A stretch of DNA of 64,000 bases, taken from positions 17,704 to 81,703 of the forward strand of contig NZ_JAMZIK010000028.1 in the NCBI RefSeq assembly GCF_024178315.1, given 5' to 3'. The translations under genes and the position numbers were made by a program. Positions 1 to 8,341 of the stretch are shown here, piece by piece. The notes below the pieces were generated by a model. The model was not told where the DNA came from and did no database searches. It saw only the letters and a list, made by a program, of their open reading frames with translations. Origin of the DNA: Siccirubricoccus soli (lineage in GTDB: Bacteria > Pseudomonadota > Alphaproteobacteria > Acetobacterales > Acetobacteraceae). Numbering within the stretch: the first letter of the stretch is position 1; every line of letters begins with the position of its first letter.

Positions 1-788
1 ACGAAGCGCCGCACCCGCCGAAACACATCCCGGTTGAAGGCACTGCCGAGCTGGCAGCCCAGCAACACCTGGGCGCCGGCCGAAAGCCAGGTAGGCACGC
101 CGGACAGCACATGGCCGGAGGCGGTGATCAGCGCCCCGGCCGCGAGCGGCCCCAGCAGCCAACCCACCTTCAGCCCCAGCCGGGTGACGCCGATCGCGGC
201 CAGGGCGCCGATGAGATACAGCAGGGCGAAGCCCGGCAGGCTGAAGGGCAGGCTGGCCGCGATGGCCGGATGGTCGCCATGCAGGCCGAGCGCCGCCATG
301 ATGTTCGGCATCAGGATGACGACGCCGCAGACCCGGAAGAGCTGGGCGACGGCCACCGGCGCCGGCCGCCCACCATAGCCCTCCGCCAGCATCGCCATAT
401 CCGCCGCGCCGCCGGGGATGGAGGCGAACCAGGCAGTGGCCATGTCCACCCGCCCGAGTCGCGCCAGCACCAGGGCGAGCGCCCCGCCCACCATCAGCGT
501 CGCCAGCGCCGCCACTACCAGCAGCGGGAGGTTGGCGAGCATGACCGCGGTGGTCGCCGGGGTGAAGTAGAGGCCGAGCGCCAGCCCGACCACCGCCATG
601 GCGCAATTGCGGGCGGTACGCGACGCTTCGGCCGGCACCCCCGCGAGCCGCGCGCCGGCCACGGCCACCAGGGCGCCGATCAGCCAGGGCAGCGGCAGAT
701 GCAGCGTGGCGAAGAGAGTGCCGCCCAGGGCGCCGATGCCGGCGCCGAGCAGCAGCCGCACCGGATAGGGAAAAGAGGACAAACGCAC
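1..788 (-). CDS. AbrB-family integral membrane protein (C-terminus beyond window)
   Basis: Reverse-strand translation gives a hydrophobic protein starting MRLSSFPYPVRLLLGAGIGA and still open at the window edge, so about 262 residues are visible of a family usually near 350. The stretch TAWFASIPGGAADMAML is the hallmark of the AbrB/putative ammonia monooxygenase membrane family (Pfam AbrB, not the Bacillus AbrB DNA-binding protein). The first half repeats in the second half, as the AbrB duplication does: GWLLGPLAAGALITASG resembles the N-terminal PWLIGALVAVAGARLAG. The start is GTG at 788; a TAG lies directly upstream in frame, so no longer start exists. Members are often beside tricarboxylate-transport genes, but their substrate is not established. 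Family is secure; function is unknown. Confidence 0.85.
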   Translation of the reverse strand, partial: MRLSSFPYPVRLLLGAGIGALGGTLFATLHLPLPWLIGALVAVAGARLAGVPAEASRTARNCAMAVVGLALGLYFTPATTAVMLANLPLLVVAALATLMVGGALALVLARLGRVDMATAWFASIPGGAADMAMLAEGYGGRPAPVAVAQLFRVCGVVILMPNIMAALGLHGDHPAIAASLPFSLPGFALLYLIGALAAIGVTRLGLKVGWLLGPLAAGALITASGHVLSGVPTWLSAGAQVLLGCQLGSAFNRDVFRRVRRF

Positions 789-1317
789 CTACCCGAAATG
801 GAGGCGGGACAGATCCTGGAACCAGTCCCGGGGTAGGGTAAAGCCCCCCGCCCGCGGCGCCGGCGCAATCGGGCCCGCCCGACTTACCTGCCGGAGCGGT
901 ACGGCCCTGCCGGGGAGACGCCGAGGCCGCCGCTCCGCTAGGTGTCTGGCCTGCTCGCCGCCGCCCCGGCGCGGCCGGCGGAGGCGTGGCACGGGATCGG
1001 CGGCCGGGGCGGGGCAAGTGCCCGGTGGCGGGGCGGTCCCTATCGCGGCCTGCAGCCCATCCCGCCATCGCCGGATCATTGCCTGCTCCCTGAAAGGTGG
1101 CGGTCGGGTGAATAGCAACGCCCGTGCCGCCGGCAATGGCAACAGCCATTCCGCGGATGACCGCAATGCCCTTGCCGCTGGCCGCAACAACGCTCGTGCC
1201 ACGGGCAACCGCAGCGCTCGAGCCGGCACTCAACCTGCCGCCAGCCGCTGCCCCCCTCTCGCCAGAGCAACGAAAGCCGGGATAATTCATTCCGGCGCAC
1301 CAATTTCGGGATTGTCC
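789..1317. other. Intergenic region, AbrB gene to MarR gene
   Basis: About 530 bases between divergent genes. No convincing gene is present. Positions about 1110-1230 are a low-complexity stretch repeating GCAAC/GCCGG-like words, which opens long spurious reading frames. A promoter for the MarR gene is expected near 1270-1310, where the sequence is locally A+T-richer (GATAATTCATTCC), but no clear -35/-10 pair can be assigned. Confidence 0.4.
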
Positions 1318-1875
1318 ATGCCGACCCATGCCAGCCGTGCCGCCTTGCACCCGGGCGGCTCGGACCGCGAAATCCAGGCCCTGGTCCAGGCGCTGCTGGC
1401 CCTCGCCGCGCGGCTGCAGGCGGTCCGCAACGGCTTCGCCGCCAGGCTGGGCCTGCCTGGCGCGGCCTACACGACGCTGATCGCCATCGCCCATCTGGAA
1501 GCGGAGGGGGAGCCGCCCGGCCTCTCCGCCCTCGGCGCCTATCTGCGCATCTCCCCGGCCTTCGCCACCATGGAGGTGGAGCAGCTGCAGCGCCTCGGCC
1601 TGGTGCGGAAGGAGCGGCATGGGGTGGATGGGCGGCGGGTCCTGCTCTCCCTCACCCCGCAGGGCCGGGCCAGGCTGGCGGAGCAGCAGCCGGTGCAGCT
1701 CCAGGTGAATGACGACCTGTTCGCCGGGCTGACGGCGCAGGATGTCCGCCGCCTCTCCGCCCTGCTGCCCCGGCTGGTGGCGAATGCCGATGCCGCCCTG
1801 GCCCTGCTGCGGGCCGGGCCTCAGCGTGCGCCGCGCCGTCGCCCGCGGCCGGAGCCCGAGGCCACGGAAGCCTGA
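1318..1875 (+). CDS. MarR-family transcriptional regulator
   Basis: A 185-residue protein with the MarR winged-helix layout. The helical dimerisation segment (about residues 15-45) is followed by the recognition part LSALGAYLRISPAFATMEVEQLQRLGLV and the wing KERHGVDGRRVLLSLTPQGRARL, where the D-x-R-(R)-x-x-x-x-x-L-T motif is typical of MarR proteins. The frame stays open upstream to 1018, but that part is low-complexity; ATG 1318 fits the family length. The C-terminal 20 residues are rich in Arg, Pro and Glu. MarR proteins usually repress a neighbouring transporter or degradation gene when no phenolic or acidic ligand is bound. The divergent AbrB membrane protein and the downstream acyl-CoA genes are candidate targets, which is inference only. 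Confidence 0.85.
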   Translation: MPTHASRAALHPGGSDREIQALVQALLALAARLQAVRNGFAARLGLPGAAYTTLIAIAHLEAEGEPPGLSALGAYLRISPAFATMEVEQLQRLGLVRKERHGVDGRRVLLSLTPQGRARLAEQQPVQLQVNDDLFAGLTAQDVRRLSALLPRLVANADAALALLRAGPQRAPRRRPRPEPEATEA

Positions 1876-2077
1876 GCGGCGCGCGGGCGACCCCAAACAT
1901 CGCATCATGCGGTGCCGGGTGAGACGCCGCGGACGTCGTGCTTGGAGAACGAGCCCGGTCAGACGGTCGGCCGGACCGGGTTGCCTCGGTGCCGCAGGCC
2001 CGAGGTCCTGCGGCTCCCCGTCCAGCACCGGCCCTTGTCGTCCGTGATCTGCGTGCCCGCTTCCTGCGGGCAGGCCT

Positions 2078-3046
2078 CTACCCCGCCATGCGCAGCGTGC
2101 GGCTGCCAAGGCTGCGTCCCAGCATCCGCTCGGCCTCCAGCCCCGCCGCCCGCAGCGCTTCGAGGTCGAGCCCGGTCTCGTAGCCCATGGCGGCCAGCGC
2201 CGTGGCAAGATCCTCGGTGCAGGTATTGCCGGTGAAGCCCTCGCCATAGGCGATCTTCGCGGGATGCCCGCCGGTGCCGCCGAGCGAGGTGTCGGCATGG
2301 GTCAGCCCCGCCTCGATGGCCGCCAGGGTATTGGCCAGCCCGGTGCCGCGGCTGTCGTGGAAATGCGCGATGAAGGTCGCGGTGGGCAGGGCGCCGTGCA
2401 GCCAGCCGATCAGGTCCCGCACCCGCGGCGGCGTCGCGCTGCCGATGGTGTCGCCGATCGCGATGCGGGTCACGCCGAGCTCGGCGAAGCGCTGCGCATC
2501 CTCCAGCACCCGGTCCGGCGCGGTGGGGCCGTCGAAGGGGCAGTCGAAGGCGACGGAGATGGTGCCGACCATGACGAAGGCATCCCGCCCCAGCTTCGCC
2601 ATCTCCGCCACATTGGCCCATTGCTCCTCGCGCGAGCGCCGGAGGTTCTTCCGCGTATGGCCCTCGCTGGCGGAGACGAGGAGGGAGATCTCCTCCGGCC
2701 CCCAGCCGCCCTCCCGCGCCGCGAGCGCCCGCTTCACCGCCTGCGGGTTGGGGCAGGTGGCCTTGAACAGCACGCCGGGGCGGCGCCGCACGCCCTTCAG
2801 CACCTGCTCCGCATCGGCGAATTGCGGCACATGGGTGGGGTGGGAGAAGCTGGTGATCTCGATCCGGCGGAAGCCGCAGTCGGCGATGCGCTCGATCATC
2901 GCGATCTTCGCCTCGGCCGGGATGATCCGCGCCTCATGCTGCAGCCCGTCCCGGGCGAAGCATTCGCAGAGGATGACCCGCGCCGCGCCCTCGCCGGGCG
3001 CGCCGGCGATCTCGGCCATCTCCTCCTCGGACGGGATGTCGCTCAT
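2078..3046 (-). CDS. HMG-CoA-lyase-like (HMGL family) aldolase
   Basis: 322 residues forming an HMGL/DRE-type TIM barrel. The first strand carries ARDGLQHEARIIP (family RDGLQ-N-E), and the distal metal-ligand motif is HFHDSRGTGLAN. Known relatives cleave 3-hydroxy-3-methylglutaryl-CoA, or a related branched hydroxyacyl-CoA, to acetyl-CoA plus a keto acid. At the place where true HMG-CoA lyases have the catalytic Cys loop GLGGCP, this protein reads GTGGHPAK, so the active-site Cys is replaced by His; the substrate may differ. The start ATG 3046 overlaps the end of the upstream SucD-like gene by 4 bases, so the two are probably one transcript. 'HMG-CoA lyase-like' is safer than a firm enzyme name. 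Confidence 0.8.
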   Translation of the reverse strand: MSDIPSEEEMAEIAGAPGEGAARVILCECFARDGLQHEARIIPAEAKIAMIERIADCGFRRIEITSFSHPTHVPQFADAEQVLKGVRRRPGVLFKATCPNPQAVKRALAAREGGWGPEEISLLVSASEGHTRKNLRRSREEQWANVAEMAKLGRDAFVMVGTISVAFDCPFDGPTAPDRVLEDAQRFAELGVTRIAIGDTIGSATPPRVRDLIGWLHGALPTATFIAHFHDSRGTGLANTLAAIEAGLTHADTSLGGTGGHPAKIAYGEGFTGNTCTEDLATALAAMGYETGLDLEALRAAGLEAERMLGRSLGSRTLRMAG

Positions 3047-3903
3047 GCCAGCGCTTCCTTCAGCAGGGTGATCGCCTGTTCCGGGTCCCGCGCCGTACGG
3101 GCGCCGGCAGCGGCCAGGGCGGCGAGCTTCGCCGCGGCGGATTCCCGCGCGCCGCCGACCAGCGCGCCGGCATGGCCCATGCGCTTCTCCGCCGGGGCGT
3201 GGCGGCCGACCAGCATGGCGACGACCGGCTTGGGGCAGACCGGGATGACCTCGGCCAGCGCGTATTCCTTGTCGCCGCCGATCTCGCCGCAATAGAGGAT
3301 GGCGTCGGTGTGCGCATCCTGCGCCAGGGCCTGGATGTATTCATGCGGGTTGCGCCCGGCGATGGTGTCGCCGCCGATATGCATCACCGCGCGCTGGCCG
3401 ATGCCCGCCGCCGTCAGAAGCCGCGCCATGGTGAGGGTGAGCGTCCCGCTGCGGCACAGCACGGCGACGCGGCCGGGGGTGCAGAAGGAGGGGGCGATGG
3501 AGCCCAGCAGCCCCTCCCCCGGCACGCAGAGCCCGAGCGTATTGGGCCCGACCAGCCAGGACCCCGCCGCCCGCGCCGCCTGCGCCGCCCGCAGGCTGTC
3601 ATGCACCGGAACGTATTCCGCGGCGACAACGATGCTGGGTATGCCGGCGGCGGCGCGCACCGCGTCCAGCACGCCCTCCGGCGGCGTGTAGATGACCGCG
3701 GCATCGGCCGGCTCCGGCACCTGGCGGATGTCATCGTAGAGCGGCAAGCCGTCCAGCACCTCCCCGCCGCGGCCGAGGGCAATGCCGGCGACGAGGTTGG
3801 TTCCCGCCTCCCGCATCGAGGCGACCTGGGCCTGGGCATAGCGACCTGTCGGGTTGAACACCACGACGCGACGGGGGAAGCTGGCGAGGAAGGGTGCGAT
3901 CAT
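3043..3903 (-). CDS. Succinyl-CoA-ligase alpha-like (CoA-binding) subunit
   Basis: 286 residues resembling SucD/MtkB. A CoA-binding Rossmann fold at the N-terminus (VVVFNPTGRYAQAQVASMRE) is followed by the ligase half with SGTLTLTMARLLTAAGIGQ and the phosphohistidine loop MGHAGALVGG (His244). Such subunits pair with an ATP-grasp beta subunit to make an acyl-CoA from a carboxylic acid, CoA and a nucleoside triphosphate. The partner appears to be the gene starting at 3916 on the other strand. Start chosen is ATG 3903; ATG 3933 is an in-frame alternative that would overlap the divergent gene, and neither has a good Shine-Dalgarno. Coupled to the downstream HMGL-type lyase, it may activate a hydroxy-dicarboxylic acid for cleavage (inference). 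Confidence 0.82.
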   Translation of the reverse strand: MIAPFLASFPRRVVVFNPTGRYAQAQVASMREAGTNLVAGIALGRGGEVLDGLPLYDDIRQVPEPADAAVIYTPPEGVLDAVRAAAGIPSIVVAAEYVPVHDSLRAAQAARAAGSWLVGPNTLGLCVPGEGLLGSIAPSFCTPGRVAVLCRSGTLTLTMARLLTAAGIGQRAVMHIGGDTIAGRNPHEYIQALAQDAHTDAILYCGEIGGDKEYALAEVIPVCPKPVVAMLVGRHAPAEKRMGHAGALVGGARESAAAKLAALAAAGARTARDPEQAITLLKEALA

Positions 3904-3915
3904 CGGGAGGCGAGC

Positions 3916-5025
3916 GTGCGACTGGCGGAGCATGATGGCAAGACGCTGCTGCGCAGGCATGGGGTGGCGGTGCCTCGTGGTGCGCTGCACCATGGCGCAA
4001 TCTCCGGCCAGGGCGTGCTGAAGGCGCAGATCCTGGAAGGCGGCCGCGGCAAGCGCGGGCTGGTGCGGCGCAGCGCGGATGCGGCGCGGGATGCGGCCGA
4101 GATCCGCGCCGCGCTCGGCGACCCCGGCGCGCCGCTGCTGCTGGAGGAGCCCGTGACGATGGCGCGGGAGATCTACCTGGCGCTCCGCATCGATGGCACG
4201 GCGCAGAGCATCGAGCTGCTCTGCTCGCCGGAAGGCGGGGTGGAGGTGGAGGAGGCCGGCACGCTGCTCCGCGGTCCGATCGAGCCCGACGCGGCCGGCG
4301 CGCTGGAGGAGGCCTTCGCCATCCTCCGCCCCGGCTTCCCGCCCGACCTCGCGGCGCGGCTGGCGCGCCTCGCCCTGCGCCTCGCCCGCATCATGCGCGC
4401 CGAGGATCTGGAGCTGCTGGAGATCAACCCGCTGGCGGTGACGCCGGAGGGGAAGCTGGTGGCCTGCGACGCCAAGGCAGTGCGCGACGATGCCGCCGCC
4501 TTCCGCCATGCGGCGCCGGACCTTTCCGCCGCGCTTGAGGCGGCTTCGCTGACACCGCTGGAGCGCCGGGCCCGCGACCTCGGCTTCCAGCTCGTCGAGC
4601 TGGAGGGCGGTACGGTGGCGCAGATCACCGCAGGCGCCGGGCTTGGCATGCTGATGCTGGATCTGCTGGCGGATGCCGGCTGCCCCTCCGCCTGTTTCAT
4701 GGACAATGCCAATGGCGGCCCGGCGGAGACCATGCCGGACCGCCTCGCCCTGGCCTTCGAGATTGCGAAGCGGCCCGAGGTGAAGGCGGTGATGTTCTTC
4801 ACCACCCTCGCCTCCCGCGGACTGAAGGCGCGAGTGGAGGCGCTGGCCGCCGCCCTGGCGGCGAATCCGCCGACCAAGCCCTTCTTCTGCGGCATCGCCG
4901 CCGGCCACGCGGCGCTGCGCGGCTATTCCATGGAGGAAGCGCGGGCGCGGCTGGCCGAGGTCGGCGTCGCGGCGCTGCACGACAATCCGCATGACCTGGT
5001 GCGGGCGGTGGCCGCGGCGATGTGA
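3916..5025 (+). CDS. Succinyl-CoA-ligase beta-like (ATP-grasp) subunit
   Basis: 369 residues resembling SucC/MtkA. The N-terminus RLAEHDGKTLLRRHGVAVPRG matches the ATP-grasp start of SucC, LKAQILEGGRGKRG is its nucleotide-binding loop, LLEINPLAV holds the metal-site Glu/Asn, and GGTVAQITAGAGLGMLMLDL begins the ligase half. The usual SucC segment around NFLDVGGGA is here CFMDNANGG, so the acid specificity may not be succinate. The start is GTG 3916 with GGGAGG at 3905-3910, five bases upstream; the frame continues open upstream only as a shadow of the opposite gene. Its alpha partner starts at 3903 on the other strand, leaving 12 bp for two start regions, an odd arrangement for subunits of one enzyme. 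Confidence 0.8.
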   Translation: MRLAEHDGKTLLRRHGVAVPRGALHHGAISGQGVLKAQILEGGRGKRGLVRRSADAARDAAEIRAALGDPGAPLLLEEPVTMAREIYLALRIDGTAQSIELLCSPEGGVEVEEAGTLLRGPIEPDAAGALEEAFAILRPGFPPDLAARLARLALRLARIMRAEDLELLEINPLAVTPEGKLVACDAKAVRDDAAAFRHAAPDLSAALEAASLTPLERRARDLGFQLVELEGGTVAQITAGAGLGMLMLDLLADAGCPSACFMDNANGGPAETMPDRLALAFEIAKRPEVKAVMFFTTLASRGLKARVEALAAALAANPPTKPFFCGIAAGHAALRGYSMEEARARLAEVGVAALHDNPHDLVRAVAAAM

Positions 5026-5244
5026 TCGGGCGCGGCATCGCCGCGGCCATGCGGCAGCGGGCAGCGCCAAAGGCCAATGCCCGCGCCGTCATGCAGCGGC
5101 TCGATCGGCCGGGTCCTTGGCTGCACGCGCGCTCCCTCGCGCCGTCGGTTGCGTTGCCATTCTGGCACGGCCCGGGCGGACGGCGGAACGCCTGCCGGTG
5201 GCGGCGCGGCCGGAGTGCGTTCCCGGCAGCCACCGCCGGCCCCT

Positions 5245-5769
5245 TCAGCCGCTGAGGTCGAGCGCGCGCAATTCCTCGTCGAAGGACCTGCCATCCGGCA
5301 GGCGCAGCGCGTCCCGCTCGATGCCATAGGGGTGGAAGCCGAGCCGGTCATAGAGCCGCCGGGCCGGCGCATTGGCATGGCCGACCGTCAGCAGCAGCCG
5401 CTGCACCCCGGCCTCGCGCGCCCGGGCGATGGCGGCCTGCATCAGCCGCAGCGCCAGGCCGCGGCCGCGCGCCGCCTGCCGCACATAGACGCCCCAGATG
5501 GCGCCCTTGTGCCGCACCTTGGGCGGGCGGTGGAGGAAGAACCCCACCATCCCCGCCAGCTCCCCGCCGAGGAGGCCGCCGAAGATGGCATCCGGCGGCT
5601 GCCGCGGCATCATCCGGGCGAAGGCCGCCGCATCCAGCGCCTCGGCATCCGCGGCCGAGGCGCCGAAGGCCTCGGGATGGCATCGCAGCGCCTCGATGCG
5701 CAGGGCGCGGAAGGCTTCGGCGTCTCCCGGCTCCAGGACGCGGATCTCCTGCTCCACCCGACTTCCCAT
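5245..5769 (-). CDS. GNAT-family N-acetyltransferase
   Basis: 174 residues with the GNAT core. The acetyl-CoA pyrophosphate loop is VRQAARGRGLALRLMQAAI (R/Q-x-x-G-x-G/A), preceded by the beta strand AIWGVYV, and followed by the beta bulge region LLLTVGHANAPARRLYDRLGF, where N-x-x-A-x-x-L-Y-x-x-x-G-F is the common GNAT C-terminal motif. The acceptor substrate cannot be told from sequence. It is alone on its strand between the SucC-like gene and a Bug receptor, so no pathway is implied. ATG 5769 is used; translation could also begin a few residues later. Confidence 0.85.
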   Translation of the reverse strand: MGSRVEQEIRVLEPGDAEAFRALRIEALRCHPEAFGASAADAEALDAAAFARMMPRQPPDAIFGGLLGGELAGMVGFFLHRPPKVRHKGAIWGVYVRQAARGRGLALRLMQAAIARAREAGVQRLLLTVGHANAPARRLYDRLGFHPYGIERDALRLPDGRSFDEELRALDLSG

Positions 5770-5913
5770 TCTGGCTGGCGCCGCCGGGCCTGGCGGCCAT
5801 GGCTTGACGCAGGCGCCGCGGCCAGGTTCCGCCGCGGGACAACGTCAGTGGGACGGATTGAGAAGCGGCGCCGGGCGGCGCACCTTGCGCCGTCCGAAGA
5901 CCAGGAGGCCGTC

Positions 5914-6897
5914 TTGCCCCAGCTTTCCCGCCGCCGCACCCTGCTTGCCGGCCTTGGCCTGCCCGCCGGCCTCGCCCTGCCGGGGATGGCCCGGGCCCAA
6001 TCCTGGCCGAACGGGCCGATCCGCATCATCGTCCCCTTTGCCCCCGGCGGCAGCGTGGACACCACGGCGCGGCTGGTGCAGCCCTCGCTCCAGGCCAGCC
6101 TCGGCGTGCCGGTGGTGGTCGAGAACCGCAGCGGCGCCGCCGGCGCCATCGGCGCGCGGGAAGTCGCCCGCGCCACGCCGGACGGCCAGAGCTGGGGCCT
6201 GGTCTTCGACAGCCATGCGACGATGAACGCGCTGAACCCGAAGGCGGGCTTCGATGCGCTGCGCGACTTCACCCCGGTGATGCTGATGTCCACCTCCCCC
6301 ATGCTGCTGACCGCGGCGCCGGGGCGGAGCTGGCCCGACCTCGCGGCGCTCGCCGCCGCGGCGAAGGCGCGGCCGGAGACGATCACCTACGGCACGGTCG
6401 GGGCCGGCAGCCTGGCGCATCTGCTGATGGAGCTGTGGCAGCAACAGGGGGGCTTCCGCCTGACCCATGTGCCCTATCGCGGCGGCGGGCCCATGGTGGC
6501 GGGCGCGGTGGCCGGGGAGATCGACCTCGCCATCGCCTCGCGCGGCGGCCTCGGCGGCCAGGTAGGGGACAAGCTGCGGCCGCTGGCGCAGAGCGGTCCC
6601 ACCCGCTCCCCTGCCCTGCCCGCGCTGCCGACCTTCGTCGAATCCGGCTTCCCCGGCGTCGCTGCCCTGGCCTTCTGGGCCATGCTGGGCCCGGCCGGCG
6701 TCCCGGCGCCGATCCTCGCGCGCTTCCACGCGGCGCTGGCCACGGCGCTGGCCGAGCCGGGCATCCGCCAGCGGCTGGTGGAGGGCCAGGGCGTCGATAT
6801 CGTCGCCTCCTCCCCGGCCGAACTGGGCAGTTTCCTGGCAGCGCAGGCGGAGGAATGGGGCAAGGTGATCCGGGAGAGGCACATCACGCTGGACTGA
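5914..6897 (+). CDS. Bug/TctC-family periplasmic solute receptor
   Basis: 327 residues of the tripartite tricarboxylate transporter receptor (Bug) family. After a signal peptide (SRRRTLLAGLGLPAGLALPGMARAQ, with a twin-arginine-like SRRR) come the family features WPNGPIRIIVPFAPGGSVDTTAR, GVPVVVENRSGAAGAIGAREVARATPDG and TYGTVGAGSLAHLLMELWQ. These proteins bind a carboxylate in the periplasm for a TctAB membrane pair; no tctA or tctB is in the window, as is common for the large orphan Bug sets of related bacteria. The start is TTG 5914, placed by AGGAGG at 5903-5908; the longer open frame upstream has no signal peptide. The nearby acyl-CoA ligase and lyase genes hint at an organic-acid ligand, but nothing proves it. 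Confidence 0.9.
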   Translation: MPQLSRRRTLLAGLGLPAGLALPGMARAQSWPNGPIRIIVPFAPGGSVDTTARLVQPSLQASLGVPVVVENRSGAAGAIGAREVARATPDGQSWGLVFDSHATMNALNPKAGFDALRDFTPVMLMSTSPMLLTAAPGRSWPDLAALAAAAKARPETITYGTVGAGSLAHLLMELWQQQGGFRLTHVPYRGGGPMVAGAVAGEIDLAIASRGGLGGQVGDKLRPLAQSGPTRSPALPALPTFVESGFPGVAALAFWAMLGPAGVPAPILARFHAALATALAEPGIRQRLVEGQGVDIVASSPAELGSFLAAQAEEWGKVIRERHITLD

Positions 6898-6977
6898 GCG
6901 GCGCCGCGCCACACTGCCTTGACCCGCGCCGCCGGGCGCGGTCCCATGCGCGCCCACGCCTTCCATAGGAGGAAACC

Positions 6978-8039
6978 ATGCGCGCCTGGGCCGTCGTCGA
7001 AACCGGCAAGCCGCTGCAGGAAATCGAGTTGCCGACGCCGGAGCCGACCGGCGCGCAGGTGCTGCTGGAGGTGACCCATGCCGGCGTCTGCCATTCCGAC
7101 CTGCATATCTGGGAAGGCGAGTACGACCTCGGCTCCCGCGGCAAGATGCGCCTCACCGACCGCGGCGTGGTGCTGCCGCTGGCGATGGGCCACGAGATCG
7201 TCGGCCGGGTGGTGAAGCTGGGGCCGGAGGCCGAGGGTCAGGGCACCAAGGTGGGCGACCTCCGCGTGGTCTATCCCTGGGTCGGCTGCGGCAAATGCGC
7301 CATCTGCCAGCGCGACGAGGAGAATATGTGCCTCACGCCGCGCTCCCTCGGCGTCTACCAGAATGGCGGCTACGCCACCCATGTGCTGGCCAGCCATGTG
7401 AAGCACCTGATCGACATCGAGGGCGTGGATCCGGCGCTGGCCGCGACCTATGCCTGCTCCGGCGTCACCGTCTATTCCGCAGTGAACAAGCTGCTGCCGA
7501 TGGACCCGAACGAGGCGATCGTGCTGGTCGGCGCCGGCGGGCTTGGGCTGAACGCCATCGCCATCCTCAAGGCGCTGGGCCACAAGCGCATCTGCGCCGT
7601 CGATGTGGACCAGAAGAAGCTGGACGCGGCGAAGGCCCAGGGCGCGACCGATACGGTGTTGGCCAGCGCCGAGGGCACGACGCAGCGGATCATCGAGGCC
7701 TGTGGCGGCCCGGTGGCCGGCGTGGTGGATCTGGTGAACGGCACGCAGACCAGCCGCTTCGCCTTCGACGCGCTGCGCAAGGGCGGCAAGCTGGTGCAGG
7801 TGGGGCTGTTCGGCGGCGAGATGAACATCCCGCTGCCGCTGATGCCCATCCGCGCCATCACCATCCAGGGCAGCTATGTGGGCAATGTGAAGGAGCTGCG
7901 GGCGCTGATCGACATCGCCAAGCAGGGCAAGATCCCGGCCATCCCGGTGGAGACGACGCCGCAGAAGAATGCCGATGCGGTGCTGAACCGGCTGAAGAAC
8001 GGGCAGATCACCGGCCGCGTGGTGCTGGTGGCGGCCTGA
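6978..8039 (+). CDS. Zinc-dependent alcohol dehydrogenase (MDR family)
   Basis: 353 residues of the zinc-containing medium-chain dehydrogenase family. The GroES-like half has catalytic-zinc motifs GVCHSDLHIWEG and GHEIVGRVV; the structural-zinc lobe is CGKCAICQRDEENMC, with four Cys. The NAD(P) Rossmann motif is VLVGAGGLGLNAIAILKALG, followed by AVDVDQKKLDAA, whose Asp suggests NAD preference. The reaction is oxidation of an alcohol to an aldehyde or the reverse, in the cytoplasm; the exact alcohol is not predictable. ATG 6978 has a strong AGGAGG 6 bases upstream. The gene ends immediately before a perfect 13-bp inverted repeat that probably terminates its transcript. Confidence 0.92.
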   Translation: MRAWAVVETGKPLQEIELPTPEPTGAQVLLEVTHAGVCHSDLHIWEGEYDLGSRGKMRLTDRGVVLPLAMGHEIVGRVVKLGPEAEGQGTKVGDLRVVYPWVGCGKCAICQRDEENMCLTPRSLGVYQNGGYATHVLASHVKHLIDIEGVDPALAATYACSGVTVYSAVNKLLPMDPNEAIVLVGAGGLGLNAIAILKALGHKRICAVDVDQKKLDAAKAQGATDTVLASAEGTTQRIIEACGGPVAGVVDLVNGTQTSRFAFDALRKGGKLVQVGLFGGEMNIPLPLMPIRAITIQGSYVGNVKELRALIDIAKQGKIPAIPVETTPQKNADAVLNRLKNGQITGRVVLVAA

Positions 8040-8040
8040 G

Positions 8041-8067
8041 TTGAGGGGGAGCGCCGCTCCCCCTCAA
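8041..8067 (+). terminator. Terminator-like hairpin after the alcohol dehydrogenase
   Basis: A perfect inverted repeat, TTGAGGGGGAGCG and its complement around a single central base, begins two bases after the stop codon. The G+C-rich stem is right for an intrinsic terminator, although no T-run follows. Because it is symmetric it could also stop leftward transcription. Confidence 0.6.
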
Positions 8068-8077
8068 CCTCCCCTCG

Positions 8078-8099
8078 CCAAGGGCCGAAAGGCCCTTGG
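8078..8099. terminator. Second hairpin with GAAA tetraloop
   Basis: CCAAGGGCC, then the loop GAAA, then GGCCCTTGG: a perfect 9-bp stem closed by a GNRA-type tetraloop, 11 bases after the first hairpin. Stable stem; a role as back-up terminator or RNA 3' end protector is inference. Confidence 0.5.
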
Positions 8100-8305
8100 A
8101 ACCCCTGAGTCGGCCGGTGCAGCCTGCGAGGCATGGCGCATGGCTGCCAAGGGCCCTTCTGCCTTTGACGGCGCCGGGTGCCTCGCCCGGCGAAGAGGCG
8201 TGGCCTCGCCAAGCTGCGCCAATCGAGGCTTGCTTCCGCATCTTGTCCTTCACGGCTTCGCCGCGGAAGGCTGCGCGAAGTTTCGGAGCATGGCGGGTCC
8301 AAGGT

Positions 8306-8336
8306 CCCCACAAAGCCGTGCAGCGGCTTTGTGGGG
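8306..8336 (-). terminator. Hairpin downstream of tssH (end of the T6SS transcript)
   Basis: CCCCACAAAGCCG pairs perfectly with CGGCTTTGTGGGG around a 5-base loop, six bases after the tssH stop on the minus strand. A 13-bp stem directly after the last gene of a long operon is best read as its terminator; there is no T-run. Confidence 0.6.
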
Positions 8337-8341
8337 AAACA

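Noticed and set aside
1110..1317. N-terminal extension of the MarR frame with Asn/Ala/Gly repeats
   Set aside because: Low-complexity sequence with no homology; the family length is reached from ATG 1318.
3172..3915. Upstream extension of the SucC-like frame
   Set aside because: It is antisense to the SucD-like gene; the family N-terminus and Shine-Dalgarno place the start at 3916.
5348..5842. Alternative minus-strand frame overlapping the GNAT gene
   Set aside because: The GNAT motifs are in the other frame; this one is Arg/Ala/Gly-rich without domains.
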